A program made the translations under genes and the position numbers. The notes under the pieces are model-generated. The model was not told the DNA's origin, made no database searches, and saw only the letters and a program-made list of their open reading frames with translations. From NCBI GenBank assembly GCA_021740995.1, contig JAIOYR010000001.1, positions 1 to 64,000 on the forward strand: 64,000 nt of DNA, given 5' to 3'. Below are positions 1 to 8,917 of this stretch, in pieces. The stretch's first letter is position 1. Each line of letters begins with the position of its first letter. The DNA is from Taibaiella sp. (GTDB lineage: Bacteria; Bacteroidota; Bacteroidia; Chitinophagales; Chitinophagaceae).

Positions 1-1
1 G

Positions 2-202
2 GTAGGGGTGGTATTGCAGGCGGGTTATTACGTCAAGCGGGCCTACCAGTCGCAGGGTAAACTATATCAGAAACTGGGAGGCAATTTATACCTCATGCAG
101 CGGGAGAAGGGACCTATCAAGGAGGCTTATATCTGTGCATTTCTCAAAACACATTTGTCAGTGGCTGAGCTCGCAGAGCTTGGGTTTGGTATGAGTTTTT
201 AG
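2..202 (+). CDS. 3' end of an unidentified protein (5' end outside window)
   Basis: The frame is open from the left edge of the window and closes with TAG at the end, leaving about 66 residues. The residues are mixed and soluble in character, with no membrane segment. They read like the C-terminus of a larger enzyme, but no motif lets me name a family. It converges on the Ycf48-like gene, whose stop lies 5 bases further on, so the close 3' spacing supports a real gene end. Identity needs the upstream sequence. Confidence 0.45.
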   Translation, partial: VGVVLQAGYYVKRAYQSQGKLYQKLGGNLYLMQREKGPIKEAYICAFLKTHLSVAELAELGFGMSF

Positions 203-207
203 CGGTA

Positions 208-1173
208 TTATGGCGTTATCCGGTATAGTGCACCTTCCTCGCCGGCTACCAGCAGGTCGCCATTGGCGCATATAGCTATGCTGCGAAGCGCACTGGTGGT
301 GAAGCGGTCATACTCCATCCAGTGCCTGCCGCCGTCTATGGTATGAATAAGGACTCCTTTGTCGCCCACAGCCCAGCCATGCAGCTTGTCTTTGAATACT
401 AAGTCGCGGAGCATATACCGGGGCAAAGAAAGGTCGTTACCATTGCGCAGCCGCTCCCAGTGGGTGCCACCATCCGTGGTATGAAATATGCCCCCCGCAG
501 CACCGCACATCCATATTTCACCGCCATGTATATCCATAGAGGTGAAGTTGTCGCCATCCACATCCTGAAACACCCATGTGTGGCGGAAGTCGGTGGTTTT
601 CATTACCGCGCCATAGCCTACCACATAGCCAGTAGAGGCGTTCACCATAAATATATCATTGAGCCCAAACCCAAATGTATCCTGAGAGATTATTTTGAAG
701 TTGGCATCTACCTGTGTTATGGCGCTCAGTCTTTGCAATACGGTATATACAAATACGCCCGTGTCTGGTGTTACAAACGACCCGCCCACATAGTGTTGCC
801 AGTCGTCTATGCGGCTCACCTGCCAGCTTTTGCCGGTATCGCCGGTGTGCAGTACTGTGCCATCTACACCGCACATATACAATCCGCCAAATGGTGATAT
901 GCCCATACCATACATCGCCTTACCGGCATCGGGATAATTGCTCGCAGTCCAGGTATAACCTCCATCTTTAGATTGCAGCACCGTGGCCTGTTCGAACTGA
1001 ACACCTCCGCCTATAAAACATATACTGTCTGTGATAAACCCTATCCTATTGAGGCGGTGGGTAGTATTGCCGTTTAGCTGTTGCACTTTTTGCAACTGCA
1101 GCAAGTCTTTCTTGCAGCCCGCAGCCCACAGCAGCAGAAGGATAAAGCCAATAAAAGATAAATGCCTGCACAT
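208..1173 (-). CDS. Ycf48/BNR-repeat beta-propeller lipoprotein
   Basis: This 321-residue protein starts with a lipoprotein signal (hydrophobic stretch, then Ala-Ala-Gly-Cys at about residues 17-20), so it is probably anchored to a membrane from the periplasmic side. The rest shows repeated blades of the form Asp-Gly-Gly-x-x-Trp and Gly-Trp-Ala-Val-Gly, as in 'TTDGGTHWERL' and 'HTIDGGRHWMEY'. This is typical of the BNR/Ycf48 (photosystem II assembly factor-like) propeller found in many Bacteroidetes surface proteins. The family name does not imply photosynthesis. It is followed on the same strand by nothing obviously linked. The ATG start directly precedes the signal peptide. Substrate and role are unknown. 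Confidence 0.8.
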   Translation of the reverse strand: MCRHLSFIGFILLLLWAAGCKKDLLQLQKVQQLNGNTTHRLNRIGFITDSICFIGGGVQFEQATVLQSKDGGYTWTASNYPDAGKAMYGMGISPFGGLYMCGVDGTVLHTGDTGKSWQVSRIDDWQHYVGGSFVTPDTGVFVYTVLQRLSAITQVDANFKIISQDTFGFGLNDIFMVNASTGYVVGYGAVMKTTDFRHTWVFQDVDGDNFTSMDIHGGEIWMCGAAGGIFHTTDGGTHWERLRNGNDLSLPRYMLRDLVFKDKLHGWAVGDKGVLIHTIDGGRHWMEYDRFTTSALRSIAICANGDLLVAGEEGALYRITP

Positions 1174-1248
1174 AAAAGTCTTACGGTTTCAGTATTATAC
1201 CGGAATTGTTCGGAAACTGCTATTCCTTTGTCCGGCGCATGAAATTAA

Positions 1249-1896
1249 CTAAAAAGTTTGTTTAAACTTCGGCTTAAAATACTTGTTCATTACTACCCAT
1301 GCAATTGTAGATACTGTCAGTCCTATTATGCTCCCCGCATACACATCTGCAAAGAAATGTGCTGTAAGGTACACCCGGGAATAACACACCAAAAGTGCCA
1401 GGAAGAAAAACAGAAGGCCAGCTGCCCGGTATCGCTGTGGCAGCAGAAAAGTAAGGAAACAAAAGAAGCTAAAAGCCCCCTCGCTGTGCCCCGATGGGAA
1501 GCTGCGCTCAAATAACCGATCCCAGGGCTCCATAATATGCACCCAGGATGTGTGCTCGAAGTAATGCAGCGGGCGGGGCTTTTGATACAAAGACTTTAAT
1601 GCATGAAGTACTGCCATAGGCAGTAAGTTGCATGCCATAGCCACTGAGAAATACCACCAGTTCCTGTATTTAGGCAGCAGCATCACAGCCAGTAATACGG
1701 GTACTATCACCTCTGCCTGCCCCATCAATGTGCCATAATACATCACTGCATTGAGCAGCGGGTTGTAGTGACCGTTTATCCAGGTGAACAGGGTTATACC
1801 GCTATACACCATCATTAATGCTGCTCCTGCTGCTACCCATAGCAGAAACGGGATATAGAAATATGGATTGTATAGTACCTTAGCTCTGTTTCCCAA
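1249..1896 (-). CDS. PAP2-family membrane phosphatase (TTG start)
   Basis: The protein is an integral-membrane phosphatase of the PAP2/acid phosphatase type. It carries the three signature motifs: K-x6-RP at about residues 101-109, PSGH at 134-137, and SR-x5-H-x3-D at 173-184. About five or six membrane segments are visible. Family members remove phosphate from lipids such as undecaprenyl pyrophosphate, phosphatidate or lipid A. The exact substrate cannot be told from sequence. The only plausible start is TTG, 17 bases inside the 3' end of the upstream LptF/G gene, which suggests translational coupling. The pairing with an Lpt permease makes a lipid A or LPS-related substrate attractive, but that is inference. 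Confidence 0.88.
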   Translation of the reverse strand: MGNRAKVLYNPYFYIPFLLWVAAGAALMMVYSGITLFTWINGHYNPLLNAVMYYGTLMGQAEVIVPVLLAVMLLPKYRNWWYFSVAMACNLLPMAVLHALKSLYQKPRPLHYFEHTSWVHIMEPWDRLFERSFPSGHSEGAFSFFCFLTFLLPQRYRAAGLLFFFLALLVCYSRVYLTAHFFADVYAGSIIGLTVSTIAWVVMNKYFKPKFKQTF

Positions 1897-3349
1897 TGTT
1901 AGCGAATTTTGCCGGCAGTATTGCAGACACGGTGCGTGCCATTCTTATATACCAGTCTTTGGTAAAAATACGAGAGTCATTTCGGGCAGCCTTGATAAGG
2001 AAAAAGGCAATAGGAAGCAGTATTATAGACGACATCCACATCCCCAGCCATGGCCCCACAGACTCTGCTTTTGCCAGTTTTTCGCCCGATATGTTGAGTA
2101 TATGAAACGATACAAAAAATGCTACCGCTATCACCAATGGCATGCCTATGCCTCCCTTGCGGATGATGGCACCCAGCGGTGCTCCTATCAGGAACAGGAG
2201 CATACAGGCAAATGATAAGGTGTATTTCCGGTGCAGTTCTATTTCGTATTTCAGGTAGTTCTCAGATTGCAGCCGGTGGTCCAGTGCGGCCACATCCATC
2301 AGCGATTTGAAGTTGCGCAGGTTATTGATTGTCTCTTGCACCAAAGCAGCATGGGCTGTATCGGGCACCAACTCCAGAAACGAAGAATCGTAGGTCCGAA
2401 TACCCGTATCCTTTGCTTTTATGGCATTTACAACCTGGTCTTTATCTTTACCGCTGCTTTCCAAAATCAGATACGGTACCAGAAAGTTATTGATGTTTTT
2501 TGCACTTCTAACCTGTTGTTTTTTCAGGCTGTCTATAGCTTCTGTAAGCTGCGATACATTCATCATCTGATTGGCAGACTTAAACATATCTTCATTGGTA
2601 CGGGTAAACTTAAACCCAGACAGGTCGAATACCTTGTCCCACTCCTCAAAGTGCATGCGCACCTGTGTATAGTTGTGCAGTCCGTTCTCGTAACCTTCAT
2701 GGTACTGCCAGCCATCCTTCAGCCGGAAGATAAGCGATTGTTTATCTGCAGATGCCAGCATTTGTCCCTCGCGTGCCAGCACGAGTTTATTATTACCTAC
2801 CATGTCGGTATGGTCATAGATTATTACATTCCTGATGGTTTTGCCATCTTTGTCCTTGCTGCCCACACGTATAGAGTATCCCTGAATGTCGTTGTTAAAC
2901 ATGTCCGGCCTGATATTCAGTGTGGGTTTAGAGTTCCGCACATCATATAGCAGCGATAGTGCTTTCAGATTGGCAACCGGTATTACGTTGTTGCTGAAGA
3001 AAAAAGCAAACAGAGAAATACCAAATATGAATATCAGCAATGGTTGCATAAACCGCAGCAGCGATATGCCTGAAGACTTTATAGCCACCAACTCAAAGTT
3101 CTCGCCCATATTCCCAAAGGTCATAATGGACGAAAGCAATATAGCCAGTGGCAGCGCCAGCGGCACCAGTGTAGTAGAAATATAAACCAGCAGTTGAATA
3201 AGCAGCAATACGCCTACGCCCTTGCCTATCATTTCATCCATGTACAGCCAGAAAAACTGCATCATCAGCACGAAAAGCGATACAAAAAATGTAACGATAA
3301 ACGGACCTATAAAACTCCGCAACAGCAATATGTCGAGCTTCTTTATCAA
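1880..3349 (-). CDS. LptF/LptG-family (YjgP/YjgQ) permease (TTG start)
   Basis: A 489-residue inner-membrane permease of the LptF/LptG family, which with LptB forms the ABC transporter that extracts lipopolysaccharide from the inner membrane and pushes it along the Lpt bridge. The N-terminus ('KKLDILLLRSFIGPF') is typical. Three N-terminal and three C-terminal membrane segments flank a large periplasmic beta-jellyroll region (about residues 110-350). This region is longer than in the second family member at 45199. No ATG is available at the expected start: the reading frame opens with TTG 15 bases after an in-frame stop. A TAGGTTTG -7 element lies at 3371-3378 on this strand. The 3' end overlaps the PAP2 gene by 17 bases. 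Confidence 0.9.
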   Translation of the reverse strand: MIKKLDILLLRSFIGPFIVTFFVSLFVLMMQFFWLYMDEMIGKGVGVLLLIQLLVYISTTLVPLALPLAILLSSIMTFGNMGENFELVAIKSSGISLLRFMQPLLIFIFGISLFAFFFSNNVIPVANLKALSLLYDVRNSKPTLNIRPDMFNNDIQGYSIRVGSKDKDGKTIRNVIIYDHTDMVGNNKLVLAREGQMLASADKQSLIFRLKDGWQYHEGYENGLHNYTQVRMHFEEWDKVFDLSGFKFTRTNEDMFKSANQMMNVSQLTEAIDSLKKQQVRSAKNINNFLVPYLILESSGKDKDQVVNAIKAKDTGIRTYDSSFLELVPDTAHAALVQETINNLRNFKSLMDVAALDHRLQSENYLKYEIELHRKYTLSFACMLLFLIGAPLGAIIRKGGIGMPLVIAVAFFVSFHILNISGEKLAKAESVGPWLGMWMSSIILLPIAFFLIKAARNDSRIFTKDWYIRMARTVSAILPAKFANIGKQS

Positions 3350-3370
3350 TACTTTATATGCTTAAGGGTG

Positions 3371-3378
3371 CAAACCTA
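3371..3378 (-). promoter_or_regulatory. Predicted -7 element for the LptF/G-PAP2 operon
   Basis: Read on the minus strand this is TAGGTTTG, an exact fit to the Bacteroidetes -7 consensus TAnnTTTG, 21 bases before the TTG start. No good TTTG -33 box was found at the usual distance. Confidence 0.5.
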
Positions 3379-3527
3379 CATAAATCATATGCTATTACAC
3401 GGAAGCCAGCTTCATCATTAACCTTTTATTTCAAAAGCAAAGCCTGCATCTTTCCAAAAGAAGCAGGCTTATTTAAATGCGGCTTATATAACACACGGCT
3501 GCTGTTGCAAGGCAGGCAGCATGTTAT

Positions 3528-3911
3528 CTATGCTCCTATGCGGTGTTTCAGGTCTTGTACCTGCGAGTTCCACAGGCGCTCCTGGTCTTTTATATCACCT
3601 TTGTCGGCAAAATCCGTGATTCTCAGTATCGTTTCGTTCGTAACCGGGCTTTGCTCTATGCTGAATTCGAAAAACTCGTCTTTTGGGTAATGATCCCAGC
3701 GATATCTGATGAACTCATTATCTACATGTTCCAGTATCAGCGCACTGTCTGTGCTGCCATTCCACGTAAAAAAGTAGGTGCTGTCTCTTTGGTCCACTTT
3801 GTCCGCAAACCATTCCTGCAGTCCCACCGGGGTAGCCAGAAACTCATAGAGTATGGCAGGTGAGCAGCGTATGGGGAACTCTACGGAGTACATTATTTTC
3901 TTTTTCGTCAT
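3528..3911 (-). CDS. START-like (SRPBCC/AHSA1) domain protein
   Basis: A cytosolic protein of about 127 residues that forms a single SRPBCC (START/Bet v1-like) fold. Its opening 'MYSVEFPIRCSPAILYEFLATPVGLQEWFA' pattern (ligand-binding helix-grip, then Trp-Phe-Ala) is diagnostic of the short Bacteroidetes 'START-like domain' family. These proteins are thought to bind hydrophobic ligands, and the ligand is not known. I chose the ATG at 3911. A GTG five codons upstream (3926) is possible but adds only a few polar residues. The gene is single, with its promoter facing away from rpoD. Confidence 0.82.
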   Translation of the reverse strand: MTKKKIMYSVEFPIRCSPAILYEFLATPVGLQEWFADKVDQRDSTYFFTWNGSTDSALILEHVDNEFIRYRWDHYPKDEFFEFSIEQSPVTNETILRITDFADKGDIKDQERLWNSQVQDLKHRIGA

Positions 3912-4051
3912 TTTTGTACTATTCACTTGTTATAGGGTGCAATAATAAAAAAATGCTGCTACAATCAAAATTATATTCTCAAATGTTTCGTATATTTAAT
4001 TGTCTCATTCACAGTATATATACTAATGTTGTTAATGTAGTCATAATTTTT

Positions 4052-4083
4052 TTTGGGTTGCATTGCTAAGTCCCTTAGTTTTG
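4052..4083 (+). promoter_or_regulatory. Predicted rpoD promoter (TTTG-N20-TAGTTTTG)
   Basis: TTTG at 4052-4055 and TAGTTTTG at 4076-4083 are separated by 20 bases. This matches the Bacteroidetes housekeeping promoter consensus TTTG-N17-23-TAnnTTTG. The expected start of transcription is about 4087-4089, giving a leader of about 75 bases before rpoD. Confidence 0.7.
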
Positions 4084-4164
4084 TAAGTACAATGTCAAAT
4101 TACATTGGTAGTATTAGTTGTGAGTTAATTATTTTTTTAACCCCTTAATTCGTTGCCCATGTCT

Positions 4165-5034
4165 ATGCGTCAGCTTAAAATCACGAAGTCAATAACCAAT
4201 CGTGAAAGCCAATCTCTCGAGAAGTACCTGCAGGAAATCGGAAAAGTTGATTTGATAACTCCTGAAGAGGAAGTTCAGTTAGCCATCCGTATCAAGCAGG
4301 GCGACCAGGCAGCACTGGAAAAACTCACAAAAGCCAATTTGCGCTTTGTGGTTTCTGTTGCCAAGCAATATCAGAATCAGGGACTTTCCCTTAGCGATTT
4401 GATAAATGAAGGCAACCTCGGCCTTATTAAAGCCGCACAACGCTTTGATGAAACCCGTGGATTCAAATTCATTTCTTATGCCGTGTGGTGGATTCGTCAA
4501 TCCATACTACAGGCACTTGCCGAGCAATCACGTATCGTAAGGCTGCCCCTCAACAAAGTAGGTCTGTCTAACAAGATAAGCAAGGCATACTCACAGCTGG
4601 AGCAGGAATATGAGCGTGAACCATCTACCGAAGAACTGGCGGAACTGCTGGAGATAGGTATAGAAGAAGTAGAAACCACACTCGGCGTAGCTGCAAGACA
4701 CGTATCGGTGGATGCCCCGTTTGTAGACAGCGAAGACAATACCCTGCTGGATATACTGGAGAACCCAAACTCAGACTCTGCCGATGCAGAACTGTACCAT
4801 GGCGAATCGCTGCGTTGCGAGATAGAACGCTCGCTGAGCACCCTCACAGACCGCCAGCGTGATGTGATAAAACTATACTTCGGAATAGGTGTTGCCAACC
4901 CCATGAGCCTCGAGGATATAGGCGAGAAATTCTCCCTCACCCGCGAGCGTGTGCGTCAGATAAAAGATAAAGCCATCACCAAGCTGCGCACCGCCAGCCG
5001 CTGCCAGCTGCTGAAGACGTACCTCGGTAATTAG
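4165..5034 (+). CDS. rpoD: Primary sigma factor RpoD (Bacteroidetes short type)
   Basis: Directs RNA polymerase to housekeeping promoters. The protein has about 289 residues, as usual for Bacteroidetes, and lacks the long region 1.1 and non-conserved region of the E. coli protein. Region 1.2 begins near residue 15 ('[15 protein letters not shown]'). Region 2 includes '[19 protein letters not shown]' and the promoter-melting '[17 protein letters not shown]'. Region 3 follows, and region 4.2 ends with '[18 protein letters not shown]', which binds the upstream promoter box. I placed the start at the ATG giving 'MRQLKITKS', the conserved beginning in this phylum. An ATG two codons upstream (4159) and a TTG at 4153 are alternatives. 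It has its own promoter and terminator. Confidence 0.97.
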   Translation: MRQLKITKSITNRESQSLEKYLQEIGKVDLITPEEEVQLAIRIKQGDQAALEKLTKANLRFVVSVAKQYQNQGLSLSDLINEGNLGLIKAAQRFDETRGFKFISYAVWWIRQSILQALAEQSRIVRLPLNKVGLSNKISKAYSQLEQEYEREPSTEELAELLEIGIEEVETTLGVAARHVSVDAPFVDSEDNTLLDILENPNSDSADAELYHGESLRCEIERSLSTLTDRQRDVIKLYFGIGVANPMSLEDIGEKFSLTRERVRQIKDKAITKLRTASRCQLLKTYLGN

Positions 5035-5088
5035 TGGGCAGTTGACAGTTTGCAGTCAGCAGTTGCCTGGTTTGATAGATTTTTTTAG

Positions 5089-5118
5089 ACAACCCGTGTT
5101 TTTGCACGGGTTGTTTTA
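5089..5118 (+). terminator. Rho-independent terminator of rpoD
   Basis: A perfect 10-base-pair stem (ACAACCCGTG at 5089-5098 with CACGGGTTGT at 5105-5114) closes a 6-base loop and is followed by a T-rich tail. It lies 54 bases after the rpoD stop. Confidence 0.85.
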
Positions 5119-5499
5119 TTTTGGGGGTAGGGGGAATAAATTAGTAGAAATAAGTCCACTTTTCTTGATTTTATACACTATGGTTAAACACTTTGTTTTT
5201 CAAAAAAGCATTCGCAATGCTCTAACAAAGCACACCAAAATATTCTGGAATCTATTTTTAAAATTTTCGCACCTGCCTAATAGTAGCAATGTCGCAATCA
5301 AATTACAAAAAATACGCGTGTAAAACTGCGCAACTTTTGCGCAAAAATTTCGGCTACATTTTCGGTTAATTATCTGATTATCAATCATCTAACTGCAAAG
5401 CAGTAGCAGTAAAAAAATTATTGCGCACTTCCTTTTGTCCGTTGCCGCGCTTTGGCCGTACTTTGCACTTCGTTTCTATCTCTACTGACTGATTATTAT
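5119..5499. other. AT-rich intergenic region before hemL
   Basis: No gene is supported here. The stretch holds a 7-base inverted repeat TGCGCAA-CTT-TTGCGCA at 5327-5343. A possible hemL promoter is also present: TTTG at 5434-5437 and TACTTTG at 5459-5465, one base short of the TAnnTTTG consensus. Everything else is low-GC sequence without recognisable structure. Confidence 0.5.
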
Positions 5500-6780
5500 A
5501 TGACTAATAGCGAAAAATTATTTGAGCGGGCGCAGCTTTCTATTCCCGGCGGTGTCAATTCCCCGGTACGTGCATTCAAGAGTGTGGGTGGTACACCGGT
5601 TTTTATGCAGCGGGCAGCAGGTGCCTACATGTACGATGCTGATGGCAAGCGATATATAGATTATATCAACTCCTGGGGTCCTATGCTCCTGGGTCATGCT
5701 TACGAGCCGGTTGTAAGGGCTATACAGCAAAAGGCTATAGATTCCACCTCCTTTGGTGCGCCTACTGAGCTCGAGATTGAGATGGCTGAGCTTATTATCA
5801 GCATGGTACCCAATGTAGACCTGGTGCGCATGGTGAGCAGTGGCACGGAAGCCTGCATGAGCGCGCTGAGGCTGGCCAGGGGCTTTACCGGCCGCAATAA
5901 GTTTATAAAATTTGAGGGCTGCTACCACGGTCATGCTGATGCCTTTCTGGTAAAAGCAGGCAGCGGATTGGCCACATTCAATATACAGACTGTACCCGGC
6001 GTTACCGCCGGTGCCTCTATGGACACCCTTACTGCACCTTACAACGATCTGGAGGCGGTAGCCCAACTGGTGAAAGACAATGCCGGCGAAATAGCCGCTA
6101 TTATCATTGAGCCGGTTGCGGGCAATATGGGTTGTATAGTACCACAGCCCGGTTTTATGGAGGGTTTGAGGGCTATTTGCGACAAAGAGGGCATATTGTT
6201 GATATTTGACGAGGTGATGACTGGCTTCCGGCTGGCGGCAGGTGGCGCACAGGAGCGGCTGGGCATTCGTGCCGACCTCGTCACCTATGGCAAGGTAATA
6301 GGTGGAGGTATGCCGGTAGGAGCCTTTGGCGGTCGTAGAGATATCATGGAGCGGATAGCGCCGTTGGGCAATGTGTATCAGGCAGGTACCCTCAGCGGCA
6401 ACCCTATAGCTATGATTGCCGGCTACACCATGCTGAAAACACTAAAAGACAATCCGGCGATATATAAGGAGTTGGACCATAAGACAGAGCAGCTCCACAC
6501 AGGCCTCAGCGAGGTGCTGGGTAGCACGGGCAGGCCGTTTATTATCAATCGTCTGGGCTCTATGATCAGTGTACACTTCAGCGAAAACCCGGTCAACAAT
6601 TTTGCCGATGCCGCAGTAGCAGACAATGCCACCTTCAACCGGTTTTTTCATGCCATGCTCGACAGGGGTATATACCTGCCGCCATCTGCCTACGAAACCT
6701 GGTTTTTATGCAATGCCCTCAGCGATGCTGATATAAGCGAGACAATAAAAGCCGCCAAAGAGAGCATAGAGTCTTTGTAA
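5500..6780 (+). CDS. hemL: Glutamate-1-semialdehyde 2,1-aminomutase (HemL)
   Basis: This PLP enzyme converts glutamate-1-semialdehyde to 5-aminolevulinate, the committed precursor of haem and other tetrapyrroles in the C5 pathway. The full family length (426 residues) is present. The N-terminal '[18 protein letters not shown]' is a hallmark. '[15 protein letters not shown]' (about 113-127) forms the phosphate-binding region, 'FDEVMTGFR' (236-244) contacts the cofactor, and Lys265 in 'TYGKVIGGG' is the expected PLP lysine. I chose the ATG at 5500 because it gives the family N-terminus. The frame stays open for 16 codons upstream. No other haem gene is adjacent. Confidence 0.96.
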   Translation: MTNSEKLFERAQLSIPGGVNSPVRAFKSVGGTPVFMQRAAGAYMYDADGKRYIDYINSWGPMLLGHAYEPVVRAIQQKAIDSTSFGAPTELEIEMAELIISMVPNVDLVRMVSSGTEACMSALRLARGFTGRNKFIKFEGCYHGHADAFLVKAGSGLATFNIQTVPGVTAGASMDTLTAPYNDLEAVAQLVKDNAGEIAAIIIEPVAGNMGCIVPQPGFMEGLRAICDKEGILLIFDEVMTGFRLAAGGAQERLGIRADLVTYGKVIGGGMPVGAFGGRRDIMERIAPLGNVYQAGTLSGNPIAMIAGYTMLKTLKDNPAIYKELDHKTEQLHTGLSEVLGSTGRPFIINRLGSMISVHFSENPVNNFADAAVADNATFNRFFHAMLDRGIYLPPSAYETWFLCNALSDADISETIKAAKESIESL

Positions 6781-6861
6781 GAGTATTGTTACACACCGGT
6801 TACCTAATTGTAAATACCTGCAGTAATAACCACCAAACTTTTATAAAGCTAAATAAATTAC

Positions 6862-6869
6862 TACTTTTG
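6862..6869 (+). promoter_or_regulatory. Predicted -7 element for the barrel protein
   Basis: TACTTTTG fits TAnnTTTG exactly and lies 17 bases before the ATG at 6887. No clear TTTG sits at the -33 position. Confidence 0.5.
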
Positions 6870-6886
6870 CAGATAATCCTAAAATT

Positions 6887-7828
6887 ATGCTTACCGGAAA
6901 TACATCATTTAAAATATTCTTTCTGTTTATAACAGTGCTGCTGGCTGGCAGGGCTACCGCACAGGTATCTATGTATGATGCGGACAGGAGAGGTTCGGTA
7001 TATATTGGTATAGGCTCTAACACTGCTACTCATCGCCCGTCTACTATCGAAATTACACAAGGTACTCCTGGTTTTTCAAGTAGTTATACACTCGATCAGG
7101 TAGCAGCCGATTCTAAAACCACGTCCAAAGCGGCGGGATTTGCCTACAATGTAAAGGTTGGTTACTTCTTCGATTACAACCAGACATTCGCAGTAGAACT
7201 AAGCTACGAACCGGTAAAATACCATGTTACAGACGGGCAAAAAGTGAAACTAAAAGGCACTGTAGATAATGCAGCGGTTGATACCTCTTTCGCTTTTTCG
7301 GCGGCCAATGGTTACTTCTACAATATCGATGGCTCAAATATGATTTCTGTTAATCTAGTTAAAAGATTTCAACTGTTGCAGATCAAGAGCCACAATGTTC
7401 GCCTCGATGCCCTTGTAAAAGGCGGTGGCGGACCGGCTATGCCACATGTATTCAACAGCATCAAGGGTAAAGTAGCTGAATACCCGTCATTTCAGCTCGG
7501 CGGCTGGAATGCAGGACTTGAGGCTGCGCTTAGGCTCACTATCATGCGTCACGTGTATGTAGAAGGTGGTTACAGGTATTCTTATGCCTCTTACAACGAT
7601 ATAGGCGTATATAGCGGCACAGCTACACAAAAGTTGTCTACCTCTCAGGTGATTTTCACAGTGGGTTACACATTCGCTACCACTAAGCGCAATCCGCTTT
7701 TCACCAAGCCAGAGCGCTACTACAGGCCACTTACTATTAAGCCTATTTATCCTGAGCCATTAGATGTAGCAGATCCGGAACCAGCACCAGCACCAGCACC
7801 GGAACCTGCACCGGAAACTACTGAATAA
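6887..7828 (+). CDS. Outer-membrane beta-barrel protein with Pro-rich tail
   Basis: The 313-residue protein begins with a Sec signal peptide (cleavage near Ala-Thr-Ala-Gln, about residue 26). It continues with alternating amphipathic strands typical of an 8-10 stranded outer-membrane barrel, for example 'AFAYNVKVGYFFDYNQTFAVELSYE' in part and 'HVYVEGGYRYSYASY' with aromatic strand ends. The last strand 'QVIFTVGYTFA' is followed by a periplasmic or disordered tail of about 50 residues. The tail ends in a Pro-Ala/Glu repeat ('PAPAPAPEPAPE'), perhaps a peptidoglycan-facing linker. The specific function is unknown. The gene is monocistronic. Confidence 0.75.
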   Translation: MLTGNTSFKIFFLFITVLLAGRATAQVSMYDADRRGSVYIGIGSNTATHRPSTIEITQGTPGFSSSYTLDQVAADSKTTSKAAGFAYNVKVGYFFDYNQTFAVELSYEPVKYHVTDGQKVKLKGTVDNAAVDTSFAFSAANGYFYNIDGSNMISVNLVKRFQLLQIKSHNVRLDALVKGGGGPAMPHVFNSIKGKVAEYPSFQLGGWNAGLEAALRLTIMRHVYVEGGYRYSYASYNDIGVYSGTATQKLSTSQVIFTVGYTFATTKRNPLFTKPERYYRPLTIKPIYPEPLDVADPEPAPAPAPEPAPETTE

Positions 7829-7849
7829 GTTAATGTAGTTCTTCACTAT

Positions 7850-8311
7850 TTACTCATCTGCCCCAGTATATCCGGTGTCTTCCAGCAGGTCGCCACTATC
7901 CGCAGCTGCAGTAGCCAGTTCATCGCAGCGGTTGTTCCATTTGTTGCTGGCATGTCCTTTTACCCACACGAATTTTATCTGGTGTTTCTTATGCTCCGCC
8001 AGGTATAGCCGCCACAGGTCGGCATTTTTCTTACCTGCAAACCCCTTTTTCACCCAACCGAATACCCACTTTTTCTCTACCGAATTTACCACATAGGCAG
8101 AGTCTGAATAAATGGTGATATCCAGATTGGGGCGGGTCAGCAGTTTTAGTGCGGCTATCACAGCCATTAGCTCCATACGGTTGTTGGTAGTATGTCTGTA
8201 TCCCTGCGATATTTCTTTGATGGTGTTACCCCAGTGCAGTACAGCGCCATATCCCCCATTTCCGGGATTACCCCGGGCAGCACCATCAGTATATATTATT
8301 AGTTGCGACAA
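7850..8311 (-). CDS. rnhA: Ribonuclease HI (TTG start)
   Basis: Cleaves the RNA strand of RNA-DNA hybrids during replication and repair. All catalytic positions are visible: Asp9 in 'IYTDGAARGNPG', Glu47 in 'NNRMELMA', Asp70 in 'IYSDSAYV' and Asp130 in 'NNRCDELA'. The accessory His120 in 'VKGHASN' is also present. Length (153 residues) equals the bacterial type I norm. The frame has a stop only nine codons upstream and contains no ATG or GTG there, so TTG at 8311 is the only start that keeps the first beta-strand. Confidence 0.95.
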   Translation of the reverse strand: MSQLIIYTDGAARGNPGNGGYGAVLHWGNTIKEISQGYRHTTNNRMELMAVIAALKLLTRPNLDITIYSDSAYVVNSVEKKWVFGWVKKGFAGKKNADLWRLYLAEHKKHQIKFVWVKGHASNKWNNRCDELATAAADSGDLLEDTGYTGADE

Positions 8312-8352
8312 TTGTGTTGTTTTTTGTACAGATTAATCGTTGCTATCTGCGA

Positions 8353-8862
8353 CTATGCAGCACTCACGAATTCATTTATGTTTTGCACAGCGTAGTTGAT
8401 TAATTTTTGGGTAGTAGCATCATTCAGCTGGTAGTAGCGTTCATCTATTCCTTCAAACTCTTTTAGCTCACCATATAGCTGGGCAAACTCCTGTACGGTA
8501 GTAGATCGCTCCAGCAGGTCGCGGTTCAGCACATATACTTTCAGGGCATCGTCCAGCACCATTGCCATATCATTGGCGCCCAGTTTGTACAGTTGCTCTA
8601 TCATAGACGGCAGCAGCGATACGTAGCCATTGTGTATAAACTGTATGAAACCGCCCTGCATTACCTGCATGTGCATGTAGTCATACGCCAGCAGCAATTG
8701 CTGCCCCCACGAGAGGTCGTCGAGGAAGTCAAAGCTCTGCCGGTTGAAGAGTTCTTCGTGTAGTGGCTCAGCCAGCATTTCATATACTATTTCGCTTTTA
8801 CCTGAGCTATATGCCTGATTTAGTTCCGCTAAATTTACAAATGGCAAAAAATTGCTGGTCAT
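8353..8862 (-). CDS. DMP19/DUF4375-family protein
   Basis: A soluble protein of about 169 residues. The middle block 'MQVMQGGFIQFIHNGYVSLLPSMIEQLYKLGA', in which Gly-Gly-Phe and His-Asn-Gly are the conserved part, matches the DUF4375/DMP19-like family. That family occurs widely in bacteria without an established role. I chose ATG 8862: a longer open frame runs upstream but would overlap the divergent transporter gene. The 5' end lies only 55 bases from that divergent gene, so the two may share a regulatory region. Confidence 0.75.
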   Translation of the reverse strand: MTSNFLPFVNLAELNQAYSSGKSEIVYEMLAEPLHEELFNRQSFDFLDDLSWGQQLLLAYDYMHMQVMQGGFIQFIHNGYVSLLPSMIEQLYKLGANDMAMVLDDALKVYVLNRDLLERSTTVQEFAQLYGELKEFEGIDERYYQLNDATTQKLINYAVQNINEFVSAA

Positions 8863-8868
8863 ATCTGT

Positions 8869-8876
8869 TATCTTTG
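8869..8876 (+). promoter_or_regulatory. Predicted -7 element for the YeiH-type transporter
   Basis: TATCTTTG fits TAnnTTTG and lies 41 bases before the ATG at 8918. A TTG at 8852-8854 is closer than the usual -33 spacing. Confidence 0.4.
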
Positions 8877-8917
8877 GGGTCTGGTATTTTCTTGGGGAAT
8901 ACCGGAAAACATCTCTA

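Noticed and set aside
2231-2950. A 239-codon open frame opposite the LptF/G permease
   Set aside because: Antisense shadow of a well-supported gene, with no family resemblance.
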